Origin: Terrabacter sp. Root181
GTDB taxonomy: Bacteria; Actinomycetota; Actinomycetes; Actinomycetales; Dermatophilaceae
Direction: 5' to 3'
DNA length: 64,000 nt
Assembly (NCBI RefSeq): GCF_001428505.1
Contig: NZ_LMHU01000009.1
Location: forward strand, 1-64,000
The notes below the pieces were generated by a model. The model was not told the DNA's origin. It was given only the letters and a program-made list of their open reading frames with translations, and searched no databases. Positions 17,478-26,232 of this stretch are shown one piece after another. The translations under genes and the position numbers were made by a program. Within the stretch, counting starts at the first letter, position 1; every line of letters starts with the position of its first letter.

Positions 17478-17833
17478 GACGTCACCTCGCCGTCGACGTG
17501 CGCGCGGAGGTGTTGGTCGCTGAGGACGACGAGCGCGTCGATGAGCTCGCGCGCACCCGTCTCGTCGGGCTCGTCCGGGTACTGCGCGGGGAAGCCGACG
17601 GCTTCCAGCCCCGCGTAGTAGCCGTCGAGCAGCTCGGCAGCCCGTGCACCGTCGCTGAGTGCGGTCACGTCGCCCACCCGTAGGTCGCCCCCGGGCCGTG
17701 CATCGTCCAGGGCGACGAACATGGCGATGCCCTCGCGCTCGAGCAGTCGGCCGTGGCAGGCGGCGAGCACGGCCGGCACGTCGACGGCTGCCGGGGCCGC
17801 GAGCGTGCCCGCGTCACTGAGGTGGTCGATCAT
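17474..17833 (-). CDS. Hypothetical protein inside the sugar operon
   Basis: A 119-residue acidic protein starting MIDHLSDAGTLAAPAAVDVP, with an AGGAGA site before the ATG at 17833. No membrane segment, signal or cofactor motif is visible; the helix-rich segment ARAAELLDGYYAGLEAVGFP is the most structured part. It overlaps the dehydratase stop and the deacetylase-like start by 4 nt each, so it is made in step with both. I do not recognise it. It could be a small accessory subunit of one of these enzymes. Confidence 0.65.
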   Translation of the reverse strand: MIDHLSDAGTLAAPAAVDVPAVLAACHGRLLEREGIAMFVALDDARPGGDLRVGDVTALSDGARAAELLDGYYAGLEAVGFPAQYPDEPDETGARELIDALVVLSDQHLRAHVDGEVTS

Positions 17834-19572
17834 TGCGATCTCCTGGGGATGATGGCGGTCTCGGCGCCGACGAGGAAGTCGAAGTCGGCGCCCTCGTCGG
17901 CCTGGAGCACGTGGTCGACGTAGAGGCGCTGGTAGCCGCGCCTGGCCTGCCATGGCCGCGGCGGTTCGGTGACGAGGCGACGCTCAATTTCCTCGTCGGA
18001 CACGTCGAGGTGCAGGCGGCGGCCGGGCACGTCGAGCTCGATGAGGTCGCCGGTCCGCACCGCGGCGAGCGGACCGCCGACCGCCGACTCCGGGCAGACG
18101 TGGAGCACCACGGTGCCGTAGGAGGTACCGGACATCCGGGCGTCGCTGATGCGGACCATGTCGGTCACGCCCGCGGCGAGCATCTTGGCAGGAAGCGGGA
18201 GGTTCGCGATCTCGGGCATGCCGGGGTAGCCCTTCGGACCAGCACCACGTAGGACGAGGATGTCGTCGCGTTCCACATCGAGGTCGGGGTCGTCCGCGTC
18301 ACGGAGGTAGGCCTCGTAGTCGTCCCAGACGACCGCCCGCCCGCGATGGACCATGAGGTCGGGACTCGCAGCCGACTGCTTGACGACACAGCCGCGCGGC
18401 GCGAGGTTGCCGCGCAGCACAGCGGTGCCGCTCCCCGCTGGTTGGAACGGCGCGTCGAAGTCGCGGATGACCTCGGCGTCCCAACGCTGCGCGCCCGCGT
18501 ACGCCTCCGCCAGCGATCTGCCGCTGACGCCGATCGTCTGCCGGTGCAGCAGGTCGTGGAGCTGGGCGACGACGGCACCGAGCCCGCCGGCATACGCGAA
18601 GTCCTCCATGAGGAACCGACCGGACGGCATGACGTCGACGAGCGTCGGAACCTCACGCGCGAGGCGGTCGAAGTCGTCGAGGTCGAGGGGCACCCCGACC
18701 CGCCGGGAGAGGGCGAGCAGGTGGACGACGGCGTTGGTCGAGCCGCCGATCGCGGCGTTGACCCGGATGGCGTTCTCGAATGCCTCGCGCGTCAGGATGG
18801 CGCTCGGCCGCAGGTCCTCCGCGACCATGTCGACGATGCGCCGGCCGGCCAGGTGCGAGGCCGTGCGACGCCGGGCGTCGTCGGCCGGCAGCTCCGCGGT
18901 GCCCGGCATCTGCATGCCGAGCGTCTCGGTGAGCAAGGCCATGGTCGACGCCGTGCCCATGGTCATGCAGTGGCCGCGGCTGCGGCTCATGCACGACTCG
19001 GCCTCGGCGAGATCGGCATCGGTCATCCGGCCGGCCCGGTGCTCCTCGGTCATCCTCCAGACCGACGTGCCGGAGCCCACCGTCTGGCCACGCCACCGGC
19101 CGTTGAGCATCGGTCCACCAGTGATGAGCAGCGACGGGAGGTCGGTGCTCGCCGCACCCATGAGGTAGGCGGGCGTCGTCTTGTCACAGCCGGCGAGGAG
19201 CACGACGCCGTCGATCGGATTGCCGCGCAAGGTCTCCTCGAGGTCCATGGCGACGAGGTTGCGCAGCAACATGGCCGAGGGGCGCACCATGGTCTCGCCG
19301 ATCGAGGCGGTCGGAAACTCGAACGGGACCCCACCGGCCTGCCACACGCCGCGCTTGACGTGCTCGGCCACCTCGCGCAGGTGCGCGTTGCACGGCGTCA
19401 GCTCGGACCAGCTCGTCGCGACACCGATGACGGGGCGACCGTCGAAGGAGTCGTCGGGGAGTCCCTCGCTGCGCAACCAGGACCGGTGCAGGATGCCGTT
19501 CTTGCTTGGCGCCTGGAACCAGCCGGCGCTGCGCAGGCCGGACGTTGCGACGGGGCCCTCGTGCGCGCTCAT
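17830..19572 (-). CDS. IlvD/Edd-family sugar-acid dehydratase
   Basis: A 580-residue iron-sulfur dehydratase. Cluster ligands are visible as SWSELTPCNAHL (about 60), LLAGCDKTTPAYLMG (about 128) and ESCMSRSRGHCMTMGTAS (about 195). Substrate and Mg blocks include IGGSTNAVVHLLAL and ISDARMSGTSYGTVVLHVCPE near the end. The last block is typical of the pentonate/gluconate dehydratases (L-arabinonate, D-xylonate, 6-phosphogluconate) rather than of valine biosynthesis, and the setting agrees. It would turn an aldonate into a 2-keto-3-deoxy acid, which is the kind of compound the DmpG-like aldolase could cleave. Confidence 0.88.
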   Translation of the reverse strand: MSAHEGPVATSGLRSAGWFQAPSKNGILHRSWLRSEGLPDDSFDGRPVIGVATSWSELTPCNAHLREVAEHVKRGVWQAGGVPFEFPTASIGETMVRPSAMLLRNLVAMDLEETLRGNPIDGVVLLAGCDKTTPAYLMGAASTDLPSLLITGGPMLNGRWRGQTVGSGTSVWRMTEEHRAGRMTDADLAEAESCMSRSRGHCMTMGTASTMALLTETLGMQMPGTAELPADDARRRTASHLAGRRIVDMVAEDLRPSAILTREAFENAIRVNAAIGGSTNAVVHLLALSRRVGVPLDLDDFDRLAREVPTLVDVMPSGRFLMEDFAYAGGLGAVVAQLHDLLHRQTIGVSGRSLAEAYAGAQRWDAEVIRDFDAPFQPAGSGTAVLRGNLAPRGCVVKQSAASPDLMVHRGRAVVWDDYEAYLRDADDPDLDVERDDILVLRGAGPKGYPGMPEIANLPLPAKMLAAGVTDMVRISDARMSGTSYGTVVLHVCPESAVGGPLAAVRTGDLIELDVPGRRLHLDVSDEEIERRLVTEPPRPWQARRGYQRLYVDHVLQADEGADFDFLVGAETAIIPRRSQ

Positions 19573-20930
19573 GCGAATGCCGGGAGGTGCTCGGCCTGGG
19601 CCGTGATGAGTGCGTCCGTCAGCGCACGCGCGTGTTCCGGGTCGGCGACGGCGCCATCGGCGATCATCGCCTCGACGACGAGGCCCCGGTCGCCGGTCAT
19701 GGCCGCCTCCACGGCGAGCGAGACCGACACGAGCCGCTGGGCCAGGATCGCGGTGAGCGGTGAGCCCAGGTCGGGCACCTGGATCGCGCGCAGGCCTCGG
19801 GCCGTCGCGACGCCCGGCACCTCGAGGGCGACGTCATCGGGCAGGCCGGGCACGGCACCGTTGTTGAGCACGTTGACCGAGAACATCTCACGGCGGTCCT
19901 CGATGACCGACCGGATGATGGCGATGAGCTGCTCCTGCTCACCCGTGGAGCGTCCGAAGATGCTCTCGTCCAACGGTGCTCGACCCTCCGCCTGGGCCTT
20001 CATCGACTGGTAGCGGTTCTCGCCCCACTCGAGGATCTCGGGCACGGAGAAGGCGTCCACGCCGAGCGTCTTGCCGTAGTAGGCCCCTGACGGCCAGCGC
20101 TGCGGGAAGAACTCCGTGACGTGCCGGTCGTTGGCGGCCGGGTAGGCACCGTAGGTATCGAACAGCTCCCACGAGAACGGGTTCTGTGCCGCCTTGATGC
20201 GGTCGACGAAGATGTTGCCGATGTCGCCGGGGTCGGCCGGCTCGGAGCGCTCCTGCTCGCGGACCTTCGCGACGAGCGGCCAGGCGTCCTGGCCGTCGAG
20301 GCGGAAGTCGTAGATGAAGGTCAGGTGGTTGATGCCGGCATACAAGGTCGACGTGCGCTCGAAGGGCTCGTCGATGAGCTGGGCTAGCTCGCGCTGGACG
20401 TGGTGCATGCCGTGGCAGAGACCGACCACGGTGGCACCGGCGTGCCGGGTCATGGCCATGACGTTGGCCGTCATCGGGTTGCTGTAGTTGAAGAAGAGGG
20501 CGTCCGGCGCCAGGCGCACGACGTCGCGCGCGACCTCCACCATGACCGGGACCGTGCGCAGCAGCCTGCTGATGCCACCCGGCATGACGGAGTCGCCGAC
20601 CGGCTGGAAGACGCCGTGGGCCTGACACGTCTCGTGGTCGCGGAGCCACGCGTCGCGTCCGCCGACGCCGACGCACGTGACGACGAAGTCAGCGCCGGGC
20701 AGCGCCTGGGTGCGATCTGCAGTGCCCCGGACACTGATGCGGTCCCCCGCTCGGCGCGCCTGCACCATGAGCTCGGCGAGTCCGACCGCGACACCGAGCG
20801 CGACCTCGTCGACGTCGACGAGCGAGATCTCCCAGGCACCGAGGTCGTCGGCGGAGATCAGGTCGGCCAGCAGGCCACGCGTGAAGACGGCGCTGCCCGC
20901 CCCGATGAGGACGATCTTGCGGGTGGTCAT
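19569..20930 (-). CDS. Glycoside hydrolase family 4-type NAD/Mn enzyme
   Basis: A 453-residue GH4 protein. It has the NAD-binding start KIVLIGAGSAVFTRGLL, NYSNPMTANVMAM (typical NPxx block), GLCHGMH (metal-binding Cys and His), and GINHLTFI. GH4 enzymes cleave glycosides by an oxidation-elimination route inside the cell. Subgroups act on alpha-glucosides, phospho-glucosides or alpha-galacturonides. The CHG sequence and lack of a PTS transporter nearby argue for a non-phosphorylated substrate such as a uronide, but this is not settled. It overlaps the dehydratase by 4 nt. Confidence 0.85.
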   Translation of the reverse strand: MTTRKIVLIGAGSAVFTRGLLADLISADDLGAWEISLVDVDEVALGVAVGLAELMVQARRAGDRISVRGTADRTQALPGADFVVTCVGVGGRDAWLRDHETCQAHGVFQPVGDSVMPGGISRLLRTVPVMVEVARDVVRLAPDALFFNYSNPMTANVMAMTRHAGATVVGLCHGMHHVQRELAQLIDEPFERTSTLYAGINHLTFIYDFRLDGQDAWPLVAKVREQERSEPADPGDIGNIFVDRIKAAQNPFSWELFDTYGAYPAANDRHVTEFFPQRWPSGAYYGKTLGVDAFSVPEILEWGENRYQSMKAQAEGRAPLDESIFGRSTGEQEQLIAIIRSVIEDRREMFSVNVLNNGAVPGLPDDVALEVPGVATARGLRAIQVPDLGSPLTAILAQRLVSVSLAVEAAMTGDRGLVVEAMIADGAVADPEHARALTDALITAQAEHLPAFA

Positions 20931-21020
20931 GACATGGTTCCTTCGGTGGCTCGAGGGACGGGACGTGCTGGCGGGTGGTGGAGCTGGCGGATCACGGTTG
21001 CTGGGGCGGATGTCGTCGCC

Positions 21021-21788
21021 TCAGGCGACGTGGACCACGAGTCCCTGGTCGCGGAGGACGGAGACGTCGGTCTCGTCAGCGGCAGCCGAGGTGACGAGCT
21101 CCGTGACCGCGTCGAGCGGGCAGATGCGGTGGGGACTACGGCGCGAGAACTTGCTCGAGTCGGCGAGCACGGTGAGGCGGTCGGCGCTTCCCGCCAGTCG
21201 GCGGTCCGTCTCGCACTCGAGCGCGCTGGCCCCCAGCAGGCCGCTGCGGTGGTCGACGCCGTAGACGCCCATGATCGCGTGGTCGACGTGCAGCTCGCCC
21301 AGGGTCAGGCCGACCAGCGAACCGAGCAGACTGAGCTCGGGGCGCCGCAGCGCCCCGCCGAGCACGACGAGGTCGACGTCCACGTCGGCCAGGCGGATCG
21401 CGACGTCGAGAGAGTTCGTCACCACGGTGACGTCGGGCACCGCGGCGAGCAGGGGCGCCAGGGCCGCCGTCGTCGTGCCACCGGTGAGGAGCAGCGCCGA
21501 CCCGGGCTCGATGAGACGGATGGCCCGACGGGCGATGGCCTGCTTCTCCTCCTGGCGCTCGACCTCACGCATCGCCGGGGGCAGCTCGGGTGCGTCTGGC
21601 ACCTGCGGACCGTCCACGACGGCCCCGCCGTGGACTCGCCTGACGCGTCCCTGGCGTTCGAGCTCGTCCAGATCACGGCGTACCGTTGACAGGCTCACCT
21701 CGAGATGCGCGGCGAGGTCCTCGACGCTGACCACACCCTGCCGGGTGATCAGGCCGAGCGTCTCCGCGTGGCGCTGGACGGGGAGCAT
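21021..21788 (-). CDS. DeoR/GlpR-family transcriptional regulator
   Basis: A 255-residue repressor. The N-terminal helix-turn-helix is VSVEDLAAHLEVSLSTVRRDLDEL (about 19-42) with RRVHGGAV after it, and a phosphosugar-sensing domain follows with LLTGGTTTAAL and VTNSLDVAI. Members usually release DNA when a sugar phosphate accumulates. It is encoded within the operon (its ATG shares a base with the dehydrogenase stop), so it probably regulates the operon it belongs to. The perfect palindrome at 26139-26158 is a candidate target. A 90-bp gap separates it from the GH4 gene. Confidence 0.9.
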   Translation of the reverse strand: MLPVQRHAETLGLITRQGVVSVEDLAAHLEVSLSTVRRDLDELERQGRVRRVHGGAVVDGPQVPDAPELPPAMREVERQEEKQAIARRAIRLIEPGSALLLTGGTTTAALAPLLAAVPDVTVVTNSLDVAIRLADVDVDLVVLGGALRRPELSLLGSLVGLTLGELHVDHAIMGVYGVDHRSGLLGASALECETDRRLAGSADRLTVLADSSKFSRRSPHRICPLDAVTELVTSAAADETDVSVLRDQGLVVHVA

Positions 21789-22852
21789 CAGTAGCCCCTT
21801 TCGCGATCGGCGACGTTGAGCAACGGGCTGTCCGCAAGATAGCGGCGGAGGTTGTCGGTGAAGAGGGTGCCGACGACGTCGAGGTAGTCGGGCGCGAAGC
21901 CCGCCACGTGGGGCGTCACGACGGATCGCTCGTGCGACCAGAACGGGTGGTCGACCGGCAGCGGCTCGGCGTCGAAGACATCGCTCGCGACGAGGTCGAG
22001 GTGTCCCTGGTCGAGGGCCGCCAGAAGGGCGGCCTCGTCGACGACGCCGCCTCGACTGCCGTTCACGAGAACGGCCGTCGGCTTCATGGCGGCGATCTCG
22101 CTCGCCCCGATCATGCCTTCGGTCTGCGGTGTGAGAGGCACGGTGAGGGCGACGTAGTCGCTGCGCGCGAGCAGATCGTGCAGCTGCGAGGCCGGCAGCT
22201 CGGTGACGCCCTCGACGTCACCCGAGTCGCCGAACCGCTCCTCGGTGCGGACGGGCGAGCCTGCCTCGACGGGTGCGGATCCTCCTCGACGGAGCGCGAC
22301 CACGTCCATGCCGAGGGCTCGGGAGATCCGCGCGACCTCCTTGCCGATGCGCCCGTAACCGACGATGCCGATGGTGCTCGCCCGCAGGTTGCGGGGCATC
22401 AGGCTGTTCCACCGGTACTCCCGCGACGGCCAGGTGTGCGTGGCAGCGAGGCGTTCGGTGGTGCGCAGGTGGTGGGCGTGCGCGAGGACCATCATGATGA
22501 TCCACTCGGCGAGAGGTGCAGGGCTGACACCCCCGAGGGTCGTGATGACGCAGTCGCTGTGCCACAAGGAAGTTCCCCGGACGTGGTCGATTCCCGACGT
22601 GTCGAGCTGAACCCACCGCAGGGACGGTGCCGTGTCGGGCCCGGGCAGGACGGCACTGGTGTACATGACCTCGGCGCGCGCGAGCACGTGAGCGGGCACG
22701 ACGCCCGCCGGGTCCTCGTGCTCGGCTACCGGGTGGTGGTCCAGGACGACGCGTGGGTCGACGGCTCGCACCCGGTCGAGAAACGACTCCGGGAAGTCCA
22801 GCGTGACCAGCACGTGCAGGGGCGCGAGGGCCGACCTCGCGGGCGTCGTCAC
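21788..22852 (-). CDS. D-isomer-specific 2-hydroxyacid dehydrogenase
   Basis: A 354-residue NAD enzyme. The nucleotide-binding part TIGIVGYGRIGKEVARISRA starts near residue 165, followed by the catalytic Arg (VNGSRGGVVDEAALL), Glu (DVFDAEPLPVDHP) and His (VVTPHVAGFAPDY). It reduces 2-oxoacids or oxidises D-2-hydroxyacids, here probably of a sugar acid. The GTG overlaps the upstream permease stop (GTGA). An insertion GSAPVEAGSPVRTEERFGDS after the Rossmann strand is longer than usual. Confidence 0.88.
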   Translation of the reverse strand: MTTPARSALAPLHVLVTLDFPESFLDRVRAVDPRVVLDHHPVAEHEDPAGVVPAHVLARAEVMYTSAVLPGPDTAPSLRWVQLDTSGIDHVRGTSLWHSDCVITTLGGVSPAPLAEWIIMMVLAHAHHLRTTERLAATHTWPSREYRWNSLMPRNLRASTIGIVGYGRIGKEVARISRALGMDVVALRRGGSAPVEAGSPVRTEERFGDSGDVEGVTELPASQLHDLLARSDYVALTVPLTPQTEGMIGASEIAAMKPTAVLVNGSRGGVVDEAALLAALDQGHLDLVASDVFDAEPLPVDHPFWSHERSVVTPHVAGFAPDYLDVVGTLFTDNLRRYLADSPLLNVADRERGY

Positions 22853-23754
22853 TTGAGCCCCGTCCGGGCGACACCCTCGACGAAGTACTTCTGGAAGAAG
22901 GCGAACACGAGAAGCATGGGCAGGATCGACAGGAACGACATCGCGAGCAGCGGCCCGAAGTTCGAGCTGAACTGTTGGATGAGGAACTGGAGGCCGACCG
23001 GCAGCGTGTAGGCGTCGGGGTCGTTGAGCACGATGAGCGGCCAGACGAACTCGTTCCATCGCCACATGAAGGTGAAGATGACGAGGGACGCGATGAGCGG
23101 CTTGGACAGGGGCAGCACGACGCTCCAGAAGGTCCGGAAGTGACCGGCTCCGTCGATGCGCGCGGCCTCGATGAGCTCGTCCGGCACGCTGAGGAAGAAC
23201 TGGCGCGCCATGAAGAGCCCGAACGCCTCGGCGAGGCGCGGCAACACTACGCCCCAGTTGCTGTTGAGCAGGTGGAGGTCGATGACCATCTGGAACTGCG
23301 GGACCATGATGACCTGAACCGGCACCATGAGCGTGCTGATGATGAGCAGGAAGAGCAGGTTGCGCATCGGGAAGCGCAGCTTCGCGAAGGCGTAACCGGC
23401 CATGAGGTTGATGGCGAGCGTGAAGACGACCGAGAGCACGGCGATGACGACGGAGTTCGCGAGCCACCGCGCGAAGGGGTACTGGCTCCACGGCTGGGTG
23501 TAGTTCTCCCAGTGCCAGTCCTGAGGCCACAGCGGCACGGGCAACGTGGACAGCTCGTCGCTTGTGGCGACAGAGGTGCGCAGCATCCAGTACATCGGGA
23601 ACATCAGGATGATCGCGGCGACGACCGCGATCGCGACGCGGGTCAGCACGACGCGTCGTGGCTGGTGCCGCTCCTCGTCCTTCGGAAGGGTGGCGTTCGC
23701 CTCCTCGATCGCGGTGACCTCGGTCGTGGCGACACTCGTCAGTGCGGTGCTCAT
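22849..23754 (-). CDS. Carbohydrate ABC transporter permease (MalG-like)
   Basis: A 301-residue inner-membrane permease with six predicted helices after a 35-residue cytoplasmic N-terminus. The ATPase-contact EAA loop reads DELIEAARIDGAGHFRTFWS, and the C-terminus YFVEGVARTGLK is the usual ending for the family. It pairs with the permease just upstream, whose stop overlaps this start by 4 nt. No ATPase gene is present in the operon, so a shared ATPase (MsiK/UgpC-type) encoded elsewhere would be needed. Confidence 0.92.
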   Translation of the reverse strand: MSTALTSVATTEVTAIEEANATLPKDEERHQPRRVVLTRVAIAVVAAIILMFPMYWMLRTSVATSDELSTLPVPLWPQDWHWENYTQPWSQYPFARWLANSVVIAVLSVVFTLAINLMAGYAFAKLRFPMRNLLFLLIISTLMVPVQVIMVPQFQMVIDLHLLNSNWGVVLPRLAEAFGLFMARQFFLSVPDELIEAARIDGAGHFRTFWSVVLPLSKPLIASLVIFTFMWRWNEFVWPLIVLNDPDAYTLPVGLQFLIQQFSSNFGPLLAMSFLSILPMLLVFAFFQKYFVEGVARTGLK

Positions 23755-24695
23755 GCGTCGTCCCTGCTCTTGGAGAAGCGCCACTGGAGCACGGTGAAGA
23801 CGAGGACGACCAGGTAGATGATCACGCCGATGGCCGCGGCGTATCCCTGGCGTCGCTGGTTGAAGCCCTGGTCGTACGCGTACTGCACGAGGAAGGTCGT
23901 GGACGTTCCGGGACCCCCGCGGGTGAGGACGTAGACCACGTCGAAGACCTGGAAGCTGCCGATGATCGAGTAGACGACGAGGAAGAAGGTCGTCGGGCGC
24001 AGGAGCGGCCACGTGATGTGGATGAACCGCTTCCAACCGACCGCACCGTCGACCGTTCCAGCCTCGTAGACCTCCCGCGGAATGCCTTGCAGGGCAGCGA
24101 GATACACGACCATGCCAAAGCCGATGCCCTGCCAGGTGCTCACCAGGATGATGGAGACGAGCGCCCAGGTGCCGTTGCCCTGCCAGTCGATGGCCGGGAG
24201 CCCGATGGTCGTGAGCATCTGGTTCAGGATGCCGACAATGGGGTCGAAGAGACGCAGGAAGATGATGCCGGACGCGACGCCGGAGATGACGACCGGCACG
24301 TAGAAGAGGGCCCGGAAGAGCCCGCGCGCAGGCATCCACCGGTTGAGCAGGAGGGCCGCCGAGAGGCCGCACACGATGCCGATCGGGACGGTCAGCGCCG
24401 TGTAGAGCAGCGTGTTGAGCGACGCGGTCCAGAACGTCGCGTCGTTGATGATGGCCGCGTAGTTGTCGAGCCCGATGAAGCGCATCCGGCCGAAGCCCGA
24501 GTATCGCTGCAGGCTGTACCAGAAGGTCAGCGCGAGCGGGATGAACATGAACAGGGTGAAGACGAGCAGCGCGGGGCTCGCCATGAGCAGGCCTGCCCTG
24601 CGCTCGGCTTTCAGGGCTGCGGAGGCGACGCGCCGCCTCCCGCCGGCGCGCACCGGGGGCTCCGGCGCACGCCGTCTCGTTACTACCGTGGTCAT
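23751..24695 (-). CDS. Carbohydrate ABC transporter permease (MalF/UgpA-like)
   Basis: A 314-residue permease with a basic N-terminal tail, six helices starting at LLMASPALLVFTLFMFIPLA, and the EAA loop REVYEAGTVDGAVGWKRFIH. It forms the heteromeric membrane channel with the next gene. It lies 45 bp after the binding-protein gene and overlaps the second permease by 4 nt. Confidence 0.92.
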   Translation of the reverse strand: MTTVVTRRRAPEPPVRAGGRRRVASAALKAERRAGLLMASPALLVFTLFMFIPLALTFWYSLQRYSGFGRMRFIGLDNYAAIINDATFWTASLNTLLYTALTVPIGIVCGLSAALLLNRWMPARGLFRALFYVPVVISGVASGIIFLRLFDPIVGILNQMLTTIGLPAIDWQGNGTWALVSIILVSTWQGIGFGMVVYLAALQGIPREVYEAGTVDGAVGWKRFIHITWPLLRPTTFFLVVYSIIGSFQVFDVVYVLTRGGPGTSTTFLVQYAYDQGFNQRRQGYAAAIGVIIYLVVLVFTVLQWRFSKSRDDA

Positions 24696-24740
24696 GGTCC
24701 TCCGCTCGGTCGGGAACTGGTCAGGGCAACGATTCGCTGC

Positions 24741-26072
24741 TCAGACCTGCAGGGCCTTCTGGATGGCCGTGGTGAGGCCGCCGACGACCGAGTCGACCGT
24801 GGCCGACGGGTTCGACAGGAACTGGTCCATGTTGTCGACTAGGGCCTGGTTGATGCCCGGGAAGGACGGCAGCGTCGACGTCTTGACGAGCGCCTCGGGC
24901 ATCGTCGTCGCCTGCTTCTGGAAGACCGGCATGAGGTCGGGCTTCACATCGAACGCGAGCTTGGCGTCGGCGAGGTCGTTGCGGACTGGAAGGACCGTCG
25001 TCTTCTCGCAGAAGTACTGCATGTTCTCCTTGGTCACGAGGAACTTGGCGAACTCGATCGCCGCGTCCTTGTTCGGCGAGCCCTCGGTCACGACCACCGC
25101 GTTGCCGCCGAGGTCCGTGGCTGCCGCCTTGTCGTGCGGCAGGTAGGTGACGCCCCACTCGAACTTCTTCGCGATGGCGCCGTCGAGCGAGGGCACGAGG
25201 AAGTCGCCGGCCTGGATCATCGAGATCTTCTGTGTGGGGAAGATCTCGTCCGGGTAGGTCGGTCGCTTGACGAGCACACTCGGGGCGTGAAGGCCCTGGG
25301 TGTACAGGCTCTGCGTCCACGTGAGCGCCTTCTTCGCCTGCTCGGTGTCGAGCGTGACGTTCTTCATGGACGCGTCGAGCACCGTACCGCCGGCTTGGAA
25401 GAGGGTGTTGAACCAGCGGTAGGCACCGTACAGCTGGTAGTTGAAGGCGAAGGGGGAGACACCGGGATTGGCGGTCTTGAGCTTGCCGAGGACGCCGACC
25501 AGCTCCTCCCACGTCCAGGCGGACTCGAGCGAGTCCGGCACGGAGGTGATGCCGGCCTTGGCGAAGTGTGCCTTGTTGTAGACGAGCGCCGACGTGTCGG
25601 TGTGGTGCGGCACCCCGATCGGGGCGCCGTCGTACTGCATCGCCGCCCAGAGCCCGGGGAAGAACTGCTGACCGAACGAGCTGTCGATGTGGTCGCTGAG
25701 ATCGGCGAGGACACCGTTCGCGGCGTAGCCGGTGACGTCGGTGTACGAGACCCGGAAGAGGTCGGGCGCCTGGTTCGCCTGGAGCCTGCGGTCGACGACG
25801 GTGCGGATCTGGTCGTAGGGAAGGACCTCGATCTTGACCTGGGCGCCGCGGGCCGCGGTGAAGTCAGCGGCGATCTTCTTGAAGGCCGCGACCTCCTGGT
25901 CGCTGCCCCATGTGGTCAGGGTGACGGTGCCGCTGAGCTTGCCGGTGGACACGGCAGGTGCGCCGCCGGTCGACGTGGGCGTCTCCGAACCGCCCGAGCA
26001 GGCGGCCAGAGCGGCGGTGGCGCCGATCAGGCCGGTGGAGAGAAGGAAGGTGCGGCGGTCGAGCTGTGACAT
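24741..26072 (-). CDS. Sugar ABC transporter substrate-binding lipoprotein
   Basis: A 443-residue extracellular solute-binding protein of cluster B type 1. The N-terminus has a twin-Arg-like start and lipobox: MSQLDRRTFLLSTGLIGATA, then LAACSGG with the lipid-modified Cys near residue 25. The mature part shows TLTTWGSDQEVAAFKKIAAD and a late block with repeated substrate-site aromatic residues. It captures the sugar outside the cell. The ATG at 26072 follows AAGGGA. It is the first gene of the operon after the palindromic operator, so it marks the 5' end of the main transcript. Confidence 0.92.
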   Translation of the reverse strand: MSQLDRRTFLLSTGLIGATAALAACSGGSETPTSTGGAPAVSTGKLSGTVTLTTWGSDQEVAAFKKIAADFTAARGAQVKIEVLPYDQIRTVVDRRLQANQAPDLFRVSYTDVTGYAANGVLADLSDHIDSSFGQQFFPGLWAAMQYDGAPIGVPHHTDTSALVYNKAHFAKAGITSVPDSLESAWTWEELVGVLGKLKTANPGVSPFAFNYQLYGAYRWFNTLFQAGGTVLDASMKNVTLDTEQAKKALTWTQSLYTQGLHAPSVLVKRPTYPDEIFPTQKISMIQAGDFLVPSLDGAIAKKFEWGVTYLPHDKAAATDLGGNAVVVTEGSPNKDAAIEFAKFLVTKENMQYFCEKTTVLPVRNDLADAKLAFDVKPDLMPVFQKQATTMPEALVKTSTLPSFPGINQALVDNMDQFLSNPSATVDSVVGGLTTAIQKALQV

Positions 26073-26138
26073 GGGGGGTCCCTTCTGGAGAGGCCGCAAG
26101 GCGGATCGATGACCCACTGTAGGTACCAGAATCAAGCG

Positions 26139-26158
26139 TGCGCAAGCATTCTTGCGCA
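26139..26158. promoter_or_regulatory. Perfect palindromic operator at the sugar-operon promoter
   Basis: Arms TGCGCAAG (26139-26146) and CTTGCGCA (26151-26158) are exact complements around CATT. On the minus strand, TTGCGC inside the palindrome can serve as -35, with TACAGT 18 bases on as -10, so a bound regulator would block the promoter. Candidate binder: the DeoR protein of the operon, or a LacI-type regulator elsewhere. Confidence 0.7.
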
Positions 26159-26232
26159 AAAACTCTCAGAAACTCTCAGGCTGAGCACGGCCATGAACCC
26201 TCGCGCCGAAGGCCGCGTCGTCCAGCCGGGGG

